A stretch of DNA of 64,000 nt, from positions 1,436,118 through 1,500,117 of the forward strand of contig NZ_JADWYS010000001.1 in assembly GCF_015831345.1 (NCBI RefSeq). Direction: 5' to 3'. Made by a program: the position numbers and the translations under genes. This document shows positions 8,298 through 16,403 of this stretch, in pieces. The notes beneath the pieces were generated by a model. The model was not told the DNA's origin. It did no database searches and saw nothing but the letters and a program-made list of their open reading frames with translations. The stretch is from Caenimonas aquaedulcis. Lineage in GTDB: Bacteria; Pseudomonadota; Gammaproteobacteria; Burkholderiales; Burkholderiaceae_C. How positions within the stretch are numbered: position 1 is the stretch's first letter; every line of letters begins with the position of its first letter.

Positions 8298-9098
8298 ATG
8301 ACCGCCATGGCCACCGCCCTCATCGCCGAAGACGAACCGCTGCTCGCGGCGGCGCTGCAAGCCGAGCTTGCACGCGCCTGCCCCGAGCTGCAGATCGTGG
8401 CGACGGTCGGTGACGGCATCTCCGCCGTCGCGAAGTCGCTGGAGCTGCGGCCGGACGTCCTCTTCTTCGACATCCGCATGCCGGGGCAAAGCGGCCTCGA
8501 CGCCGCCGCCGAACTCGCGGATGAATGGCCGCACGACCTGCCCTTCCCCGCCCTCGTCTTCATCACCGCCTATGACCAGTACGCGGTGCAGGCTTTCGAG
8601 ACGCAGGCGGTGGATTACCTGCTCAAGCCCGTGCAATCCGCGCGCCTGCAAAAGACCGTGACGAAGGTCCGCGATGCACTGGCCAAGCGCACGCCGGGCG
8701 GCGACATGGAATCGACACTCGGCCAGCTGCGCCACCTGCTCGGCGCGATCGACAAGCCCGCCGGCGCGACGGAACTGCTCAAGGTGCTGCAGGTAAGCGT
8801 CGGCACGAGCATCCGCATGGTGCCGGTCGACGAGGTGATGTACTTCGAAGCGGCGGACAAGTACGTGCGGGTGCTCACCGGGGCGCACGAATACCTGATC
8901 CGCACGCCCCTCAAGGAGTTGCTGCCGCAGCTCGACAGCAAGCGCTTCTGGCAGGTCCATCGCGGCACCGTGGTGCGCGCCGACGCGATCGACAGCGTCA
9001 CCCGCGACGAGGCGGGCAAGCTGCACCTGGCCCTGCACGGCCGCAAGGAAAAACTGCCCGTGAGCCGGCTTTACGCCCACCTCTTCAAGGCCATGTAG
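8298..9098 (+). CDS. LytTR-family response regulator
   Basis: A 266-residue regulator with an N-terminal receiver domain (acidic pair Glu11/Asp12, phospho-acceptor Asp58 in FFDIRMPG, LLKPV lysine) and a C-terminal LytTR DNA-binding domain from about residue 160 (PVDEVMYFEAADKYVRV..., LPQLDSKRFWQVHRGTVV). It forms a cognate pair with the kinase upstream. LytTR regulators bind direct repeats near target promoters; targets cannot be read from this window, although the run of envelope genes that it ends is an obvious candidate. Confidence 0.95.
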   Translation: MTAMATALIAEDEPLLAAALQAELARACPELQIVATVGDGISAVAKSLELRPDVLFFDIRMPGQSGLDAAAELADEWPHDLPFPALVFITAYDQYAVQAFETQAVDYLLKPVQSARLQKTVTKVRDALAKRTPGGDMESTLGQLRHLLGAIDKPAGATELLKVLQVSVGTSIRMVPVDEVMYFEAADKYVRVLTGAHEYLIRTPLKELLPQLDSKRFWQVHRGTVVRADAIDSVTRDEAGKLHLALHGRKEKLPVSRLYAHLFKAM

Positions 9099-9134
9099 CA
9101 GCGGAAAATGTCCGTCATGCTTTGTGGTCCCCGT

Positions 9135-9285
9135 CCTACAGGGAAACGGGCGGGGCGCGGCTCTACTACAAGCCAATCACCCCGACTCCTCTGAGTCCCC
9201 TCCTCCTCCGGGGTGAGCTGGTCCGGCCCTCCGTCCCGCGACTGGCATGTTGCCCCCGAGCCCGAAAGCTCGGGGGCTCTTTTTT
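9135..9285 (+). ncRNA. candidate small RNA ending in an intrinsic terminator
   Basis: Between the regulator and the PXPV gene lie a CCTACA element (9135-9140), a TCTACT block 27 bases further on, and a textbook terminator at 9252-9285, with no convincing reading frame between them. If the element is a promoter, the transcript would be roughly 110 bases long. The alternative is that the terminator simply ends the LytTR operon and the CCTACA is chance. Confidence 0.3.
9252..9285 (+). terminator. strong intrinsic terminator
   Basis: A perfect ten-base stem (GCCCCCGAGC / GCTCGGGGGC), a six-base loop and TCTTTTTT. It ends either the 4574-9098 operon or a small RNA starting near 9170. Confidence 0.85.
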
Positions 9286-9311
9286 GTGCGGGGCGAATCG
9301 GCTCCCCCACG

Positions 9312-9346
9312 AAAAAAAAGCCCCCACCGCTTGCAGCGATGGGGGC
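9312..9346 (-). terminator. intrinsic terminator of the PXPV gene
   Basis: On the minus strand, GCCCCCATCGCTGC pairs imperfectly with AAGCGGTGGGGGC and is followed by eight T. It lies about 45 bases after the stop of the gene at 9390-9719. Confidence 0.8.
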
Positions 9347-9389
9347 CGAGCTTGGAGAACTCAGTGGTGAACGATGAACGCCGGAAAAA

Positions 9390-9719
9390 TCAGTTCCAGT
9401 GACGGCCGCCGTGCGTGCGGTAGTAGCCGTGGTGGCGCGGACCGTAGTAGCGCGGGCCCACATACACGATAGGGGCCGGACGGTAGTACACCGGCGCGCT
9501 GTAGACGATGGGAGCGGGTTCGTAATAGACGGGAGCCGGGGCGGCGTAGACCACCGGGGCGCCGTAATAGACGGGCGCGTTGGACACGCCGAGCGACACG
9601 CCCGGGGCGACATTCGCGCCGACCGAGAAATAGACGTTGCTGCGGGCTTCGGCCACCGTGGCCACGCCGGCTGCGGCCAGGGCGAGCGCCGCGACGGCTG
9701 CTTTGCTGTAGAACTTCAT
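9390..9719 (-). CDS. exported PXPV-repeat protein
   Basis: A 109-residue exported protein. The signal peptide ends near ALAAAGVATVAEA; the mature part is rich in Tyr, Pro, Ala and Val with repeated PAPVYY / PAPIVY units, the pattern of the PXPV-repeat family common in Burkholderiales, and a His/Arg/Gly-rich end. It is probably periplasmic or outer-membrane attached; the function of the family is unknown. AGGAG precedes the ATG. The upstream region shared with glnS holds a CRP-like palindrome. Confidence 0.78.
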   Translation of the reverse strand: MKFYSKAAVAALALAAAGVATVAEARSNVYFSVGANVAPGVSLGVSNAPVYYGAPVVYAAPAPVYYEPAPIVYSAPVYYRPAPIVYVGPRYYGPRHHGYYRTHGGRHWN

Positions 9720-9854
9720 GCTGTACTCCTGTGTTGATCTGTCTGGGGGAGCGTCCGAATCGCACCCATGCCTTGATTAAACGGGGCGAAAGCCTTCACG
9801 AATACCACTGCACAGTCAAAGTCGTTGCGACTCGTAACCCAACCACAGGTTTTA

Positions 9855-9870
9855 TGTGACGGGAGTCACA
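9855..9870. promoter_or_regulatory. CRP/FNR-type palindrome
   Basis: TGTGA, six bases, TCACA: a perfect match to the core of the CRP half-site pair. It lies 32 bases upstream of the glnS start and about 136 bases upstream of the divergent PXPV gene. Immediately downstream is CATAAAAT, a possible -10 for glnS, so a bound regulator would sit over or just upstream of the glnS promoter. Confidence 0.5.
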
Positions 9871-9901
9871 TTCTTGCGGCGCACCATAAAATGGTTTCAA
9901 T

Positions 9902-11704
9902 ATGCACGCCGCCCCCGACAAAGAGCCCCTCAAACCCAGCAACTTCCTTCGCCAGGTCATCGAACGCGACCTCGAACAAGGCACCTACGCCCAGCGCAAG
10001 TGGGCCGGCCACCCCGCCGACGCCCAGGAACACCAGCGAGGCGAGCCCGACCCGGCGCGCATCCGCACCCGCTTTCCGCCCGAGCCCAACGGCTACCTGC
10101 ACGTGGGCCACGCGAAGAGCATCTGCCTGAACTTCGGCCTGGCGCGCGACTACGGCGGCGTGTGCCACATGCGCTTCGACGACACGAACCCGGAGAAGGA
10201 AGACCAGGAATACGTCGACAGCATCCTGGACGCGGTGAAGTGGCTCGGCTACAGCTGGGACGCCAACGGCACCAGCCACTACTACCACGCGAGCGATTAC
10301 TTCGACTTTATGTACCGCGCGGCCGAGTACCTGATCGAAGCCGGCCTCGCCTATGTCGACGAGCAGAGCGCCGAGGAGATGCGGCACAACCGCGGCGACT
10401 TCGGCCGGCCCGGCACCGACAGCCCCTTTCGAAGCCGCAGCATCGACGAGAACCTGCAGCGCTTTCGCGACATGCGCGACGGCAAGCTCGCGGACGGCGC
10501 GGCCGTGCTGCGCGCGAAGATCGACATGGCGAGCCCGAACATCAACATGCGGGACCCCGCGATCTACCGCATCCGCCGCGCCACGCACCACAACACCGGC
10601 GACAAGTGGTGCATCTACCCGATGTACACCTATGCGCACCCGATCGAGGATGCGCTGGAGAACATCACGCACAGCCTGTGCACGCTGGAATTCGAGGACC
10701 AGCGCCCTTTTTACGACTGGCTCCTGGACCGCCTGAGCGAAGGCGGCCTGATCAACAAGCCCCACCCGCGCCAATACGAATTCGCGCGCCTGAACCTCAC
10801 CTACGTGATCACCAGCAAGCGCAAGCTCAAGCAGCTGGTGGACGAGAAGCACGTGACGGGCTGGGACGACCCGCGCATGCCCACCATCGTCGGCATGAGG
10901 AGGCGCGGCTACACGCCCGAGAGCATCCAGCTCTTCGCGGAACGCATCGGCGTGACCAAGAGCGACAGCTGGATCGACTACAGCACGCTGGACCAGGCGC
11001 TGCGCGACGACCTCGACCCGAAGGCTGCCCGCGCGATGGCCGTGCTGGACCCGGTGAAGCTGGTGATCACCAACTGGGACGAGATCCACGGCGCAGGATT
11101 TCTGGATGCCTGCTCGGCGCCTGTGCACCCGCACGACGAAGCGCGGGGACGCCGCGAATTCAAGTTCGGCAAGGAACTGTGGATCGAGCGCACGGACTAC
11201 GAGGACGTGCCGCCCAAGGGCTACAACCGTTTGTACCCGGGGAATCGCGTGCGCCTGAAGTACGGGCACGTGATCGAGTGCAAGGGCGCAACGAAGGACG
11301 CCGAGGGCCGCGTGACCGAAGTGCAGGCGGAGCTGGTGCCGGATACGAAGAGCGGCACGCCGGGCAGCGACAAGGTCAAGGTGAAGGGGGTGATCACCTG
11401 GGTGGCCGTTGCGGATGCGTTGAAGGCGGAAGTCCGGTTGTATGACCGGCTGTTTGCGGTGCCTCAGCCGGACACGACGGAGAAGGACTTCCATGAGGAA
11501 CTGAACCCGGACAGCTTGACGGTGGCTACGGCGTATGTGGAGCCGTCGCTGGCGTCAGCGAAGGGGGATGAGAAGTTTCAGTTCGAGCGGCACGGATATT
11601 TTGTGGCGGATCGGAAGGACCACTTCTCAACCCTCGTGAGCACAAGTGAGCGCAAGCCAGTCTTCAACCGAGTGGCAGGCATGAAAGATAGTTGGGGTAA
11701 ATAA
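9902..11704 (+). CDS. glnS: glutamine--tRNA ligase
   Basis: A 600-residue class I aminoacyl-tRNA synthetase that charges tRNA-Gln. The HIGH-type motif is RFPPEPNGYLHVGHAKS near residue 70 and the KMSKS-type motif is ITSKRKLKQL near 310; FDDTNPEKE and the C-terminal beta-barrel anticodon domains (GYNRLYPGNRVRLKYG..., ERHGYFVAD) match GlnRS rather than GluRS. It is somewhat longer than the E. coli enzyme because of extra N-terminal residues and an insert around 490. There is no clear ribosome binding site before the ATG, and the possible -10 is very close, so the leader is short. Confidence 0.97.
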   Translation: MHAAPDKEPLKPSNFLRQVIERDLEQGTYAQRKWAGHPADAQEHQRGEPDPARIRTRFPPEPNGYLHVGHAKSICLNFGLARDYGGVCHMRFDDTNPEKEDQEYVDSILDAVKWLGYSWDANGTSHYYHASDYFDFMYRAAEYLIEAGLAYVDEQSAEEMRHNRGDFGRPGTDSPFRSRSIDENLQRFRDMRDGKLADGAAVLRAKIDMASPNINMRDPAIYRIRRATHHNTGDKWCIYPMYTYAHPIEDALENITHSLCTLEFEDQRPFYDWLLDRLSEGGLINKPHPRQYEFARLNLTYVITSKRKLKQLVDEKHVTGWDDPRMPTIVGMRRRGYTPESIQLFAERIGVTKSDSWIDYSTLDQALRDDLDPKAARAMAVLDPVKLVITNWDEIHGAGFLDACSAPVHPHDEARGRREFKFGKELWIERTDYEDVPPKGYNRLYPGNRVRLKYGHVIECKGATKDAEGRVTEVQAELVPDTKSGTPGSDKVKVKGVITWVAVADALKAEVRLYDRLFAVPQPDTTEKDFHEELNPDSLTVATAYVEPSLASAKGDEKFQFERHGYFVADRKDHFSTLVSTSERKPVFNRVAGMKDSWGK

Positions 11705-11761
11705 ACTCAACTGCAGCCCTGTTCGCTAATATTGGGCTTTGGCGAGACTCGTAAATCTGAC

Positions 11762-11992
11762 ATGTCGCATCCATCCGATGACCTTGGCAAAGCAGCTTTG
11801 CAACTACCACCCGCAGAGCGCGTTGCCCTGGTCGAACGTATTCTCGATAGCCTGGACGCGCCGGACAGTTCGCTCGACGCGCAGTGGGCAATGGAAGCGC
11901 AGGATCGCCTCGGCGCCTACAGGCGAGGCGAGATCCGAGCGGTGGAATTGTCGGAAGTCCTTGCGAAGTACCAAGTCACCCGCCAGGGATGA
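11762..11992 (+). CDS. addiction-module antitoxin (TIGR02574/ParD-like)
   Basis: A 76-residue acidic protein of the addiction-module component family: LPPAERVALVERILDSLDAPD followed by WAMEAQDRLGAYRRGEI. Proteins of this type pair with RelE/ParE toxins, and the next gene is one. The ATG at 11762 is used; an upstream alternative at 11732 would add ten residues unlike the family. The stop overlaps the toxin ATG (ATGA), the usual translational coupling in such modules. Confidence 0.85.
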   Translation: MSHPSDDLGKAALQLPPAERVALVERILDSLDAPDSSLDAQWAMEAQDRLGAYRRGEIRAVELSEVLAKYQVTRQG

Positions 11993-12276
11993 ACGTCCGG
12001 CTACTCGCGCCAGCTCAGGTCGAGCTGGACGAAGCAGTCATCCGGTATGCGGAGCAAGCTCCCGGCCTTGGTGATGCATTCCTGATCGAAGTGATGAAGG
12101 TTTTCAATCTCATCGCGCAGTTCCCCCAGGCGTGGCATCCGCTGGCTCCTGATGTACGCCGCTGCCGCCTCAACCGGTTTCCTTACAGCGTCGTTTACTC
12201 CAACCAAGATGACGATGTGGTGGTCCTTGCGATTGCCCACCAGCATCGCAGCCCCACGTATTGGCGCAACCGCTAG
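11989..12276 (+). CDS. RelE/ParE-family toxin
   Basis: A 95-residue toxin of the RelE/ParE superfamily: an opening beta strand (NVRLLAPAQVELDEAV), two helices, RFPYSVVYSNQDDDVVVLAIAHQHRSPTYW as the closing strands with the conserved Arg/Tyr and the AIAHQHR motif. Members either cut mRNA at the ribosome or inhibit gyrase; the sequence alone does not separate these. It overlaps its antitoxin by four bases and lies between glnS and the Mrr-like gene. Confidence 0.87.
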   Translation: MNVRLLAPAQVELDEAVIRYAEQAPGLGDAFLIEVMKVFNLIAQFPQAWHPLAPDVRRCRLNRFPYSVVYSNQDDDVVVLAIAHQHRSPTYWRNR

Positions 12277-12382
12277 TCTTTGGGGAAGCGCCGCCACCGG
12301 CGATGGAACTCGTACTCGGTGACCATCCTTGCACGTTCGAGTGCCTCCTGCTTCAATCGCCAGGTAGTTCGGGGAGAAGAGT

Positions 12383-13297
12383 ATGCGCAAACCGGGCCGG
12401 TCGAGCTCGAAGTGGAGACCAGCGGACCGAGCGTTGGCCGCTGGTCTGGGAATGCTCGCGTTAGGGATGGCGCTGTTTGTCATCTCCTTTCTTATGCCGT
12501 CGCTCCCGGCTCTAGTTGCCGCATCCAACGGGATCCGAATCGCTGCGCCATATCCCTTACTTTTGGGTTTCTTCCTCTTGGCGGCTTGGGCCGCGATGCG
12601 TCCGCGCTCTCCCTCCGCCGAGCGCCCCGACAACCAGCCCGCGTTTTTCGGCAAGGACTCCACCGACTTCGTGTCGCAGCTTCCGCGCAAAGCGGCAGCA
12701 ACCCCACCCCCTCGCACACACCGCGGACAACGCCCGCCGGCTATCGCATGGAGTCAACGCGTATTCGACGATATCGAGTGGCGTCGCTTCGAACTGGTTT
12801 GCTCAAGTCTGTTCGGCCAGGGCGGGTTCGAGACCCGTGCGCAGTCCCACGGCGCGGACGGCGGCGTGGATATCTGGCTGTATTCGCAACACGCCGAAGG
12901 CCCCGCCGCGGTTGTCCAGTGCAAGCACTGGATCGGCCGACAGGGGGGCGTGAAGGAGATGCGCGAGTTTTTCGGCGTCATGTCGTCGCACAAGTTGCAG
13001 CGTGGCACCTTCGCGACGAGTTCGACCTTCACTGCCGACGCGCAGCGCTTCGCGAAGGACAACGGTATCAGCGCGCTCGACGGGCAGAAACTACTGGCGC
13101 TGATCGCGACACGCACACCCGTGCAACAGGTAGAACTCCTGCAACTGGCGTATGAGGGCGAGTACTGGCGTCCCACTTGCGCCAGCTGCGGCATCAAGAT
13201 GGTCGAACGGGATTCGAGGAAGGATGGCAAGTCGTTCTGGGGCTGCGCGAACTTTCCGAAGTGCCGCTCGACGCTGCCTATCCGCCAGGCGGCGTAG
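12383..13297 (+). CDS. membrane-anchored Mrr-like restriction endonuclease with zinc ribbon
   Basis: A 304-residue protein with three parts. Two membrane segments lie at about 17-40 and 55-73. A restriction-endonuclease-fold Mrr domain follows (130-245) with Asp163 in GGVDI and the QCK motif at 179-181, the usual D...QxK catalytic set. The C-terminus is a topoisomerase-type zinc ribbon (CASCG at 266-270, then Cys288 and Cys294). Such proteins cleave modified or foreign DNA or act at the membrane; no modification enzyme is nearby. GGGGAGAAG precedes the ATG. It overlaps the convergent DUF2235 gene by 20 bases. Confidence 0.85.
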   Translation: MRKPGRSSSKWRPADRALAAGLGMLALGMALFVISFLMPSLPALVAASNGIRIAAPYPLLLGFFLLAAWAAMRPRSPSAERPDNQPAFFGKDSTDFVSQLPRKAAATPPPRTHRGQRPPAIAWSQRVFDDIEWRRFELVCSSLFGQGGFETRAQSHGADGGVDIWLYSQHAEGPAAVVQCKHWIGRQGGVKEMREFFGVMSSHKLQRGTFATSSTFTADAQRFAKDNGISALDGQKLLALIATRTPVQQVELLQLAYEGEYWRPTCASCGIKMVERDSRKDGKSFWGCANFPKCRSTLPIRQAA

Positions 13298-14840
13298 CGG
13301 CAGGATTTCCGGGCCGCCGAAGCGACGCCGCCACCCCCATCACCCACACCAACGCCATGACGGCCATCAATCCGAGCTTCACCGCACACACCCAGGCAAT
13401 CACCGTCACCCACTCCACCCGCCACCACGCCAGCAAGTTCTCACCCATATCCGCCAGGACGAAACCGATCATCCACCAATGCACTTTCCTTGCGATCCAC
13501 GGCAGTTGCTGGCCCTTCAGCACCGCCACCTTCGTCATCTGCCGCAGCGCCCATGCCATCGGATAAGCGATCCACAACGCGAGCGCAATCAGGATCGCCC
13601 AGTCCCTGCACAGCCCCGCGCGAATACTCGCTGCATCGCAGCCCGTCTTGCCTCCCCCGCTGAACGCCATGGCGAACAAGATCGCCACGATCAGCGCCAG
13701 CACCCATCCTCCCGCCAGCCACATCCACGCGCCCGCTGACCGCACTGCCGGTGTCGCGCCGGCCACAGGGTGCGCGCTGGCGTCGATCACCGCCGCCGCG
13801 TCCCGCTCGCGCGAGTTCATTCCCGTCCACACCCAGTAGGGGCTGTCCAGGGTCTGGTCGTGCATGGCCACGCCTGCATCGGGGATGTGCAGGTTCGGCT
13901 TCTCGACGATCAGGCCCTGCGCTCGCGCCTCCTGGACCATCCACGCCAGCGTCACGTTCGACAATCCATCGCGCTCGTACGATCCGCCCACGTCGCTGTG
14001 CACGCCGCGGAACCACCGCTCGTCGAAGCTGCGCACCGCCGCTTCTTCGGGCGTGAATTCGGGCGCGGTGTAGCCGCGCGGCTGGTACTTGCTGCGCGTC
14101 TCGTGCAGCGACATCGCATGGCGCACGTGCACAAAGCGCTTTCGCTCGAAGTCCTTCGAATTGCTGATCGACACGCCGCCGAGCAGGCCGCTGCCGATCG
14201 TCTCCACCGTGTCCCACACGCCGACGAAGTGCACGAGCGGCGTGCGGCCCAGCGAGAAGTTGTCGATCACGTCCTGCGTGAACGATTCGCGGTCGCGGCT
14301 CGGCTTGGCGAAGTAGTTGCGCACCAGCGTGCGGATCAGCGGCAGCCCCGGCGCATGCACCAGGCCGTACATGTTCACCATGCCGCCCACGGCCCGCGCG
14401 GTGAATGCGCCGCGCGAGAAGCCGAAGAGGTAGATGCGGTCACCTTCTTCGTGCGTGTGGGCCAGGTACTCGTAGGCCTGTGCGATGTTGTCGAACGCGC
14501 CGCTGCCCAGGGCGAGGCCGACCACCTGCCGGAAGAAGCCCGCGATCTTGCTCGAGATGCTCGCCGCGGGAAATTCGTTCGTCGTGCCCACGCCGGGATC
14601 GTAGTAAACGACTTGCGTCGGCCGGTGCGGCGCGTTCGGGCTGTCCTTGGCGAGCAGGCGCATCAGCTTCACGACGTTCGTGTCGTGGCTGTTGCCCAGG
14701 ATGTTGCCCGTGCCGTCGAACAGCAGCACGAGGTTGCGGCCGGGCCGCGCGATCCAGCGCTCGGCCGCCTCCCGGCATTCGGCGAGCACGGCTTCGCGCG
14801 TGGGTGGGTGCGGCTTGGGTTTGGAAGGGTCGTCCGGCAT
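13278..14840 (-). CDS. Tle1-like (DUF2235) phospholipase with C-terminal membrane segments
   Basis: A 520-residue protein whose first 340 residues match DUF2235, the catalytic domain of type VI secretion lipase effectors of the Tle1 group: FDGTGN at 41-46, GFSRGA at 140-145 with nucleophile Ser142, GVWDTV, and GVHSDVGGSY carrying the His. Residues from about 370 hold four hydrophobic segments, unlike a purely secreted effector. No VgrG, PAAR or immunity-like gene is adjacent, so it may be a resident membrane lipase rather than an effector. Confidence 0.8.
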   Translation of the reverse strand: MPDDPSKPKPHPPTREAVLAECREAAERWIARPGRNLVLLFDGTGNILGNSHDTNVVKLMRLLAKDSPNAPHRPTQVVYYDPGVGTTNEFPAASISSKIAGFFRQVVGLALGSGAFDNIAQAYEYLAHTHEEGDRIYLFGFSRGAFTARAVGGMVNMYGLVHAPGLPLIRTLVRNYFAKPSRDRESFTQDVIDNFSLGRTPLVHFVGVWDTVETIGSGLLGGVSISNSKDFERKRFVHVRHAMSLHETRSKYQPRGYTAPEFTPEEAAVRSFDERWFRGVHSDVGGSYERDGLSNVTLAWMVQEARAQGLIVEKPNLHIPDAGVAMHDQTLDSPYWVWTGMNSRERDAAAVIDASAHPVAGATPAVRSAGAWMWLAGGWVLALIVAILFAMAFSGGGKTGCDAASIRAGLCRDWAILIALALWIAYPMAWALRQMTKVAVLKGQQLPWIARKVHWWMIGFVLADMGENLLAWWRVEWVTVIAWVCAVKLGLMAVMALVWVMGVAASLRRPGNPAATPPGG

Positions 14841-15079
14841 CGCCGCAGGCTAAGGCAGGCCCGCCGCGGCCGCATCCTCCAATGTGAGGATGCGCCGGGC
14901 CATTCGGCGGCCGAAAATCGTCCCGCTCACGCGAAGGAGGTTCGCCATGACCTTCCCGGGGTACCGGTAGCGGATCGCAAGCAGACCCGGAGGTTCCCCA
15001 AAGCTTCCCCGAGTTTTCCTCTAGGCGGCGCCGCGCCGAATTGCTCTACGCTCCGCGTTCCACATCGCCAGGAGCAAAA

Positions 15080-15733
15080 ATGCGCCGCACCCTCACCCGC
15101 CTCGCCGCCGTCTGCGGCGCCGCCGTCCTGCTGTCTTCCTGCGCCGGCATGTCCGGCAGCGGGATGTCCTTCTTCATCACCAGCGTCGGCTCCGGCAAGG
15201 GCGGCGACCTGGGCGGCATCGCCGGGGCGGATGCCCACTGCAAGATGCTCGCCGAAGGCGCCGGCGTCCGCGGCAAGACCTGGGCCGCCTACCTGAGCGC
15301 GCCCGCCAGCGGCGGCTCGCCGGCGGTCAATGCGCGCGACCGCATCGGCAACGGCCCCTGGTACAACGCGAAAGGCGCGCTCATCGCGCTCAACAATGCC
15401 GAGCTGCACGGCACCAACGGCATCACCAAGGAAACCGCGCTCGACGAAAAGGGCAACCGCATCAAGGTGCGCGGCGACACGCCCAACCAGCACGACATCC
15501 TCACCGGCTCCAACCCAGACGGCACGCTGGCACAAGCCGCGGACGCGTCCTGCCGCGCCTGGACGAGCAGCACCGACGGCTCCGCCATCGTCGGCCACGT
15601 GGACCGCACGGGCACGAATCCCGATCCGGTCAAGAACGCGTCATGGAATTCGTCGCACGGCACGCCCGGCTGCAGCACCGAGGCGCTGGCGCGCGTGGGC
15701 GGCGGCGGATTGTTCTATTGCATGGCGAAGTAA
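15080..15733 (+). CDS. secreted lipoprotein, lectin/endostatin-like
   Basis: A 217-residue lipoprotein with a lipobox LSSC (Cys near residue 21) and a Gly/Ser linker. The mature part (FFITSVGSGKGGDLGGIAGADAHCKMLA... and a closing CRAW, HVDR, GCST, FYC set) resembles bacterial proteins of a C-type-lectin-like or endostatin-like fold, with several paired cysteines. It is often annotated only as hypothetical. AGGAGC before the ATG fixes the start. The monocistronic setting and lipobox point to an envelope location. Confidence 0.72.
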   Translation: MRRTLTRLAAVCGAAVLLSSCAGMSGSGMSFFITSVGSGKGGDLGGIAGADAHCKMLAEGAGVRGKTWAAYLSAPASGGSPAVNARDRIGNGPWYNAKGALIALNNAELHGTNGITKETALDEKGNRIKVRGDTPNQHDILTGSNPDGTLAQAADASCRAWTSSTDGSAIVGHVDRTGTNPDPVKNASWNSSHGTPGCSTEALARVGGGGLFYCMAK

Positions 15734-15763
15734 GCCGTCCGGACAGGAGCACAGGGCCGACAA

Positions 15764-15806
15764 ACCCAATTTGGGTATAATCGACCCCATTATGGGTTCG
15801 AAACCC
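15764..15806 (+). promoter_or_regulatory. promoter and ACCC/GGGT operator array of the NTase-HEPN pair
   Basis: TATAAT lies at 15776-15781, flanked by ACCCAATTTGGGT (15764-15776) and an imperfect palindrome ACCCCATTATGGGT (15784-15797), with another AACCC after it. The repeated ACCC/GGGT half-sites cover the -10 and the first possible start codon. No good -35 is visible. This layout suits autorepression by the DNA-binding member of the pair. Confidence 0.5.
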
Positions 15807-16403
15807 GCCCCAATCGATTCGCCCATGGCCGACGCGTTGTTTCCACGCGTGCGTCAACGCGTGCTCGCCCTTCTTTTCGGCAATCCGGACCGCAGCTTCT
15901 TTTCCAATGAGGTGGTGGCTTTGGTCCAGTCCGGCACCGGAGCAGTGCAACGCGAGCTGGCCGGCTTGAGCCAGGCAGGTCTGTTGACCGTTACCACCCG
16001 CGGAAACCAGAAGCATTACCAGGCAGACCGGGAGGCTCCGGTCTTCGCCGAACTGCGGGGACTGGTCCTCAAGACCTCCGGTCTGGTCGACGTGCTGCGC
16101 GTCGCGCTTGCGCCCCTTGCATCCGGCATCTCTGCCGCATTCGTCTTTGGATCCATCGCAAAGCACGAAGACACGAAGAGCAGTGACGTCGACTTGCTCA
16201 TCGTTTCCGATGCGCTGGGTTACGCGGATGTCTTCTCGGCACTGGAAAATGCTGCCGACATCGTCGGACGCAAGATCAACCCTACGCTCTATACACATGC
16301 TGACCTCGCCAAACGCATGAAGCAGGCCAGCGCTTTCACGACACGCGTGATGAAGCAGCCCAAGATGTGGGTCGTCGGCTCGGAGGACGCGCTTCGTGTC
16401 TGA
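15792..16403 (+). CDS. winged-helix nucleotidyltransferase (MNT-type)
   Basis: A 203-residue fusion of an N-terminal winged helix-turn-helix (about 12-85; LFGNPDRSFFSNEV...GAVQRELAGLSQAGLLT) and a minimal nucleotidyltransferase domain with FGS at 119-121 and the metal-binding SDVD at 131-134. It pairs with the HEPN-like protein downstream, as in MNT-HEPN (type VII) toxin-antitoxin systems, where the MNT protein modifies the HEPN toxin. ATG 15792 is the longest start; ATG 15825 matches the usual beginning of the family (MADALFPRVRQRVL) and may be the true one. Confidence 0.82.
   Translation: MGSKPAPIDSPMADALFPRVRQRVLALLFGNPDRSFFSNEVVALVQSGTGAVQRELAGLSQAGLLTVTTRGNQKHYQADREAPVFAELRGLVLKTSGLVDVLRVALAPLASGISAAFVFGSIAKHEDTKSSDVDLLIVSDALGYADVFSALENAADIVGRKINPTLYTHADLAKRMKQASAFTTRVMKQPKMWVVGSEDALRV

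Noticed and set aside
12001..12717. A 238-residue minus-strand frame over the RelE/ParE toxin
   Set aside because: It has no ribosome site or family features and covers a well-supported toxin on the other strand.
14947..14970. A seven-codon frame after GAAGGAGG
   Set aside because: The ribosome-like site is good but the frame is far too short to judge; it may be a chance match in the leader of the lipoprotein gene.
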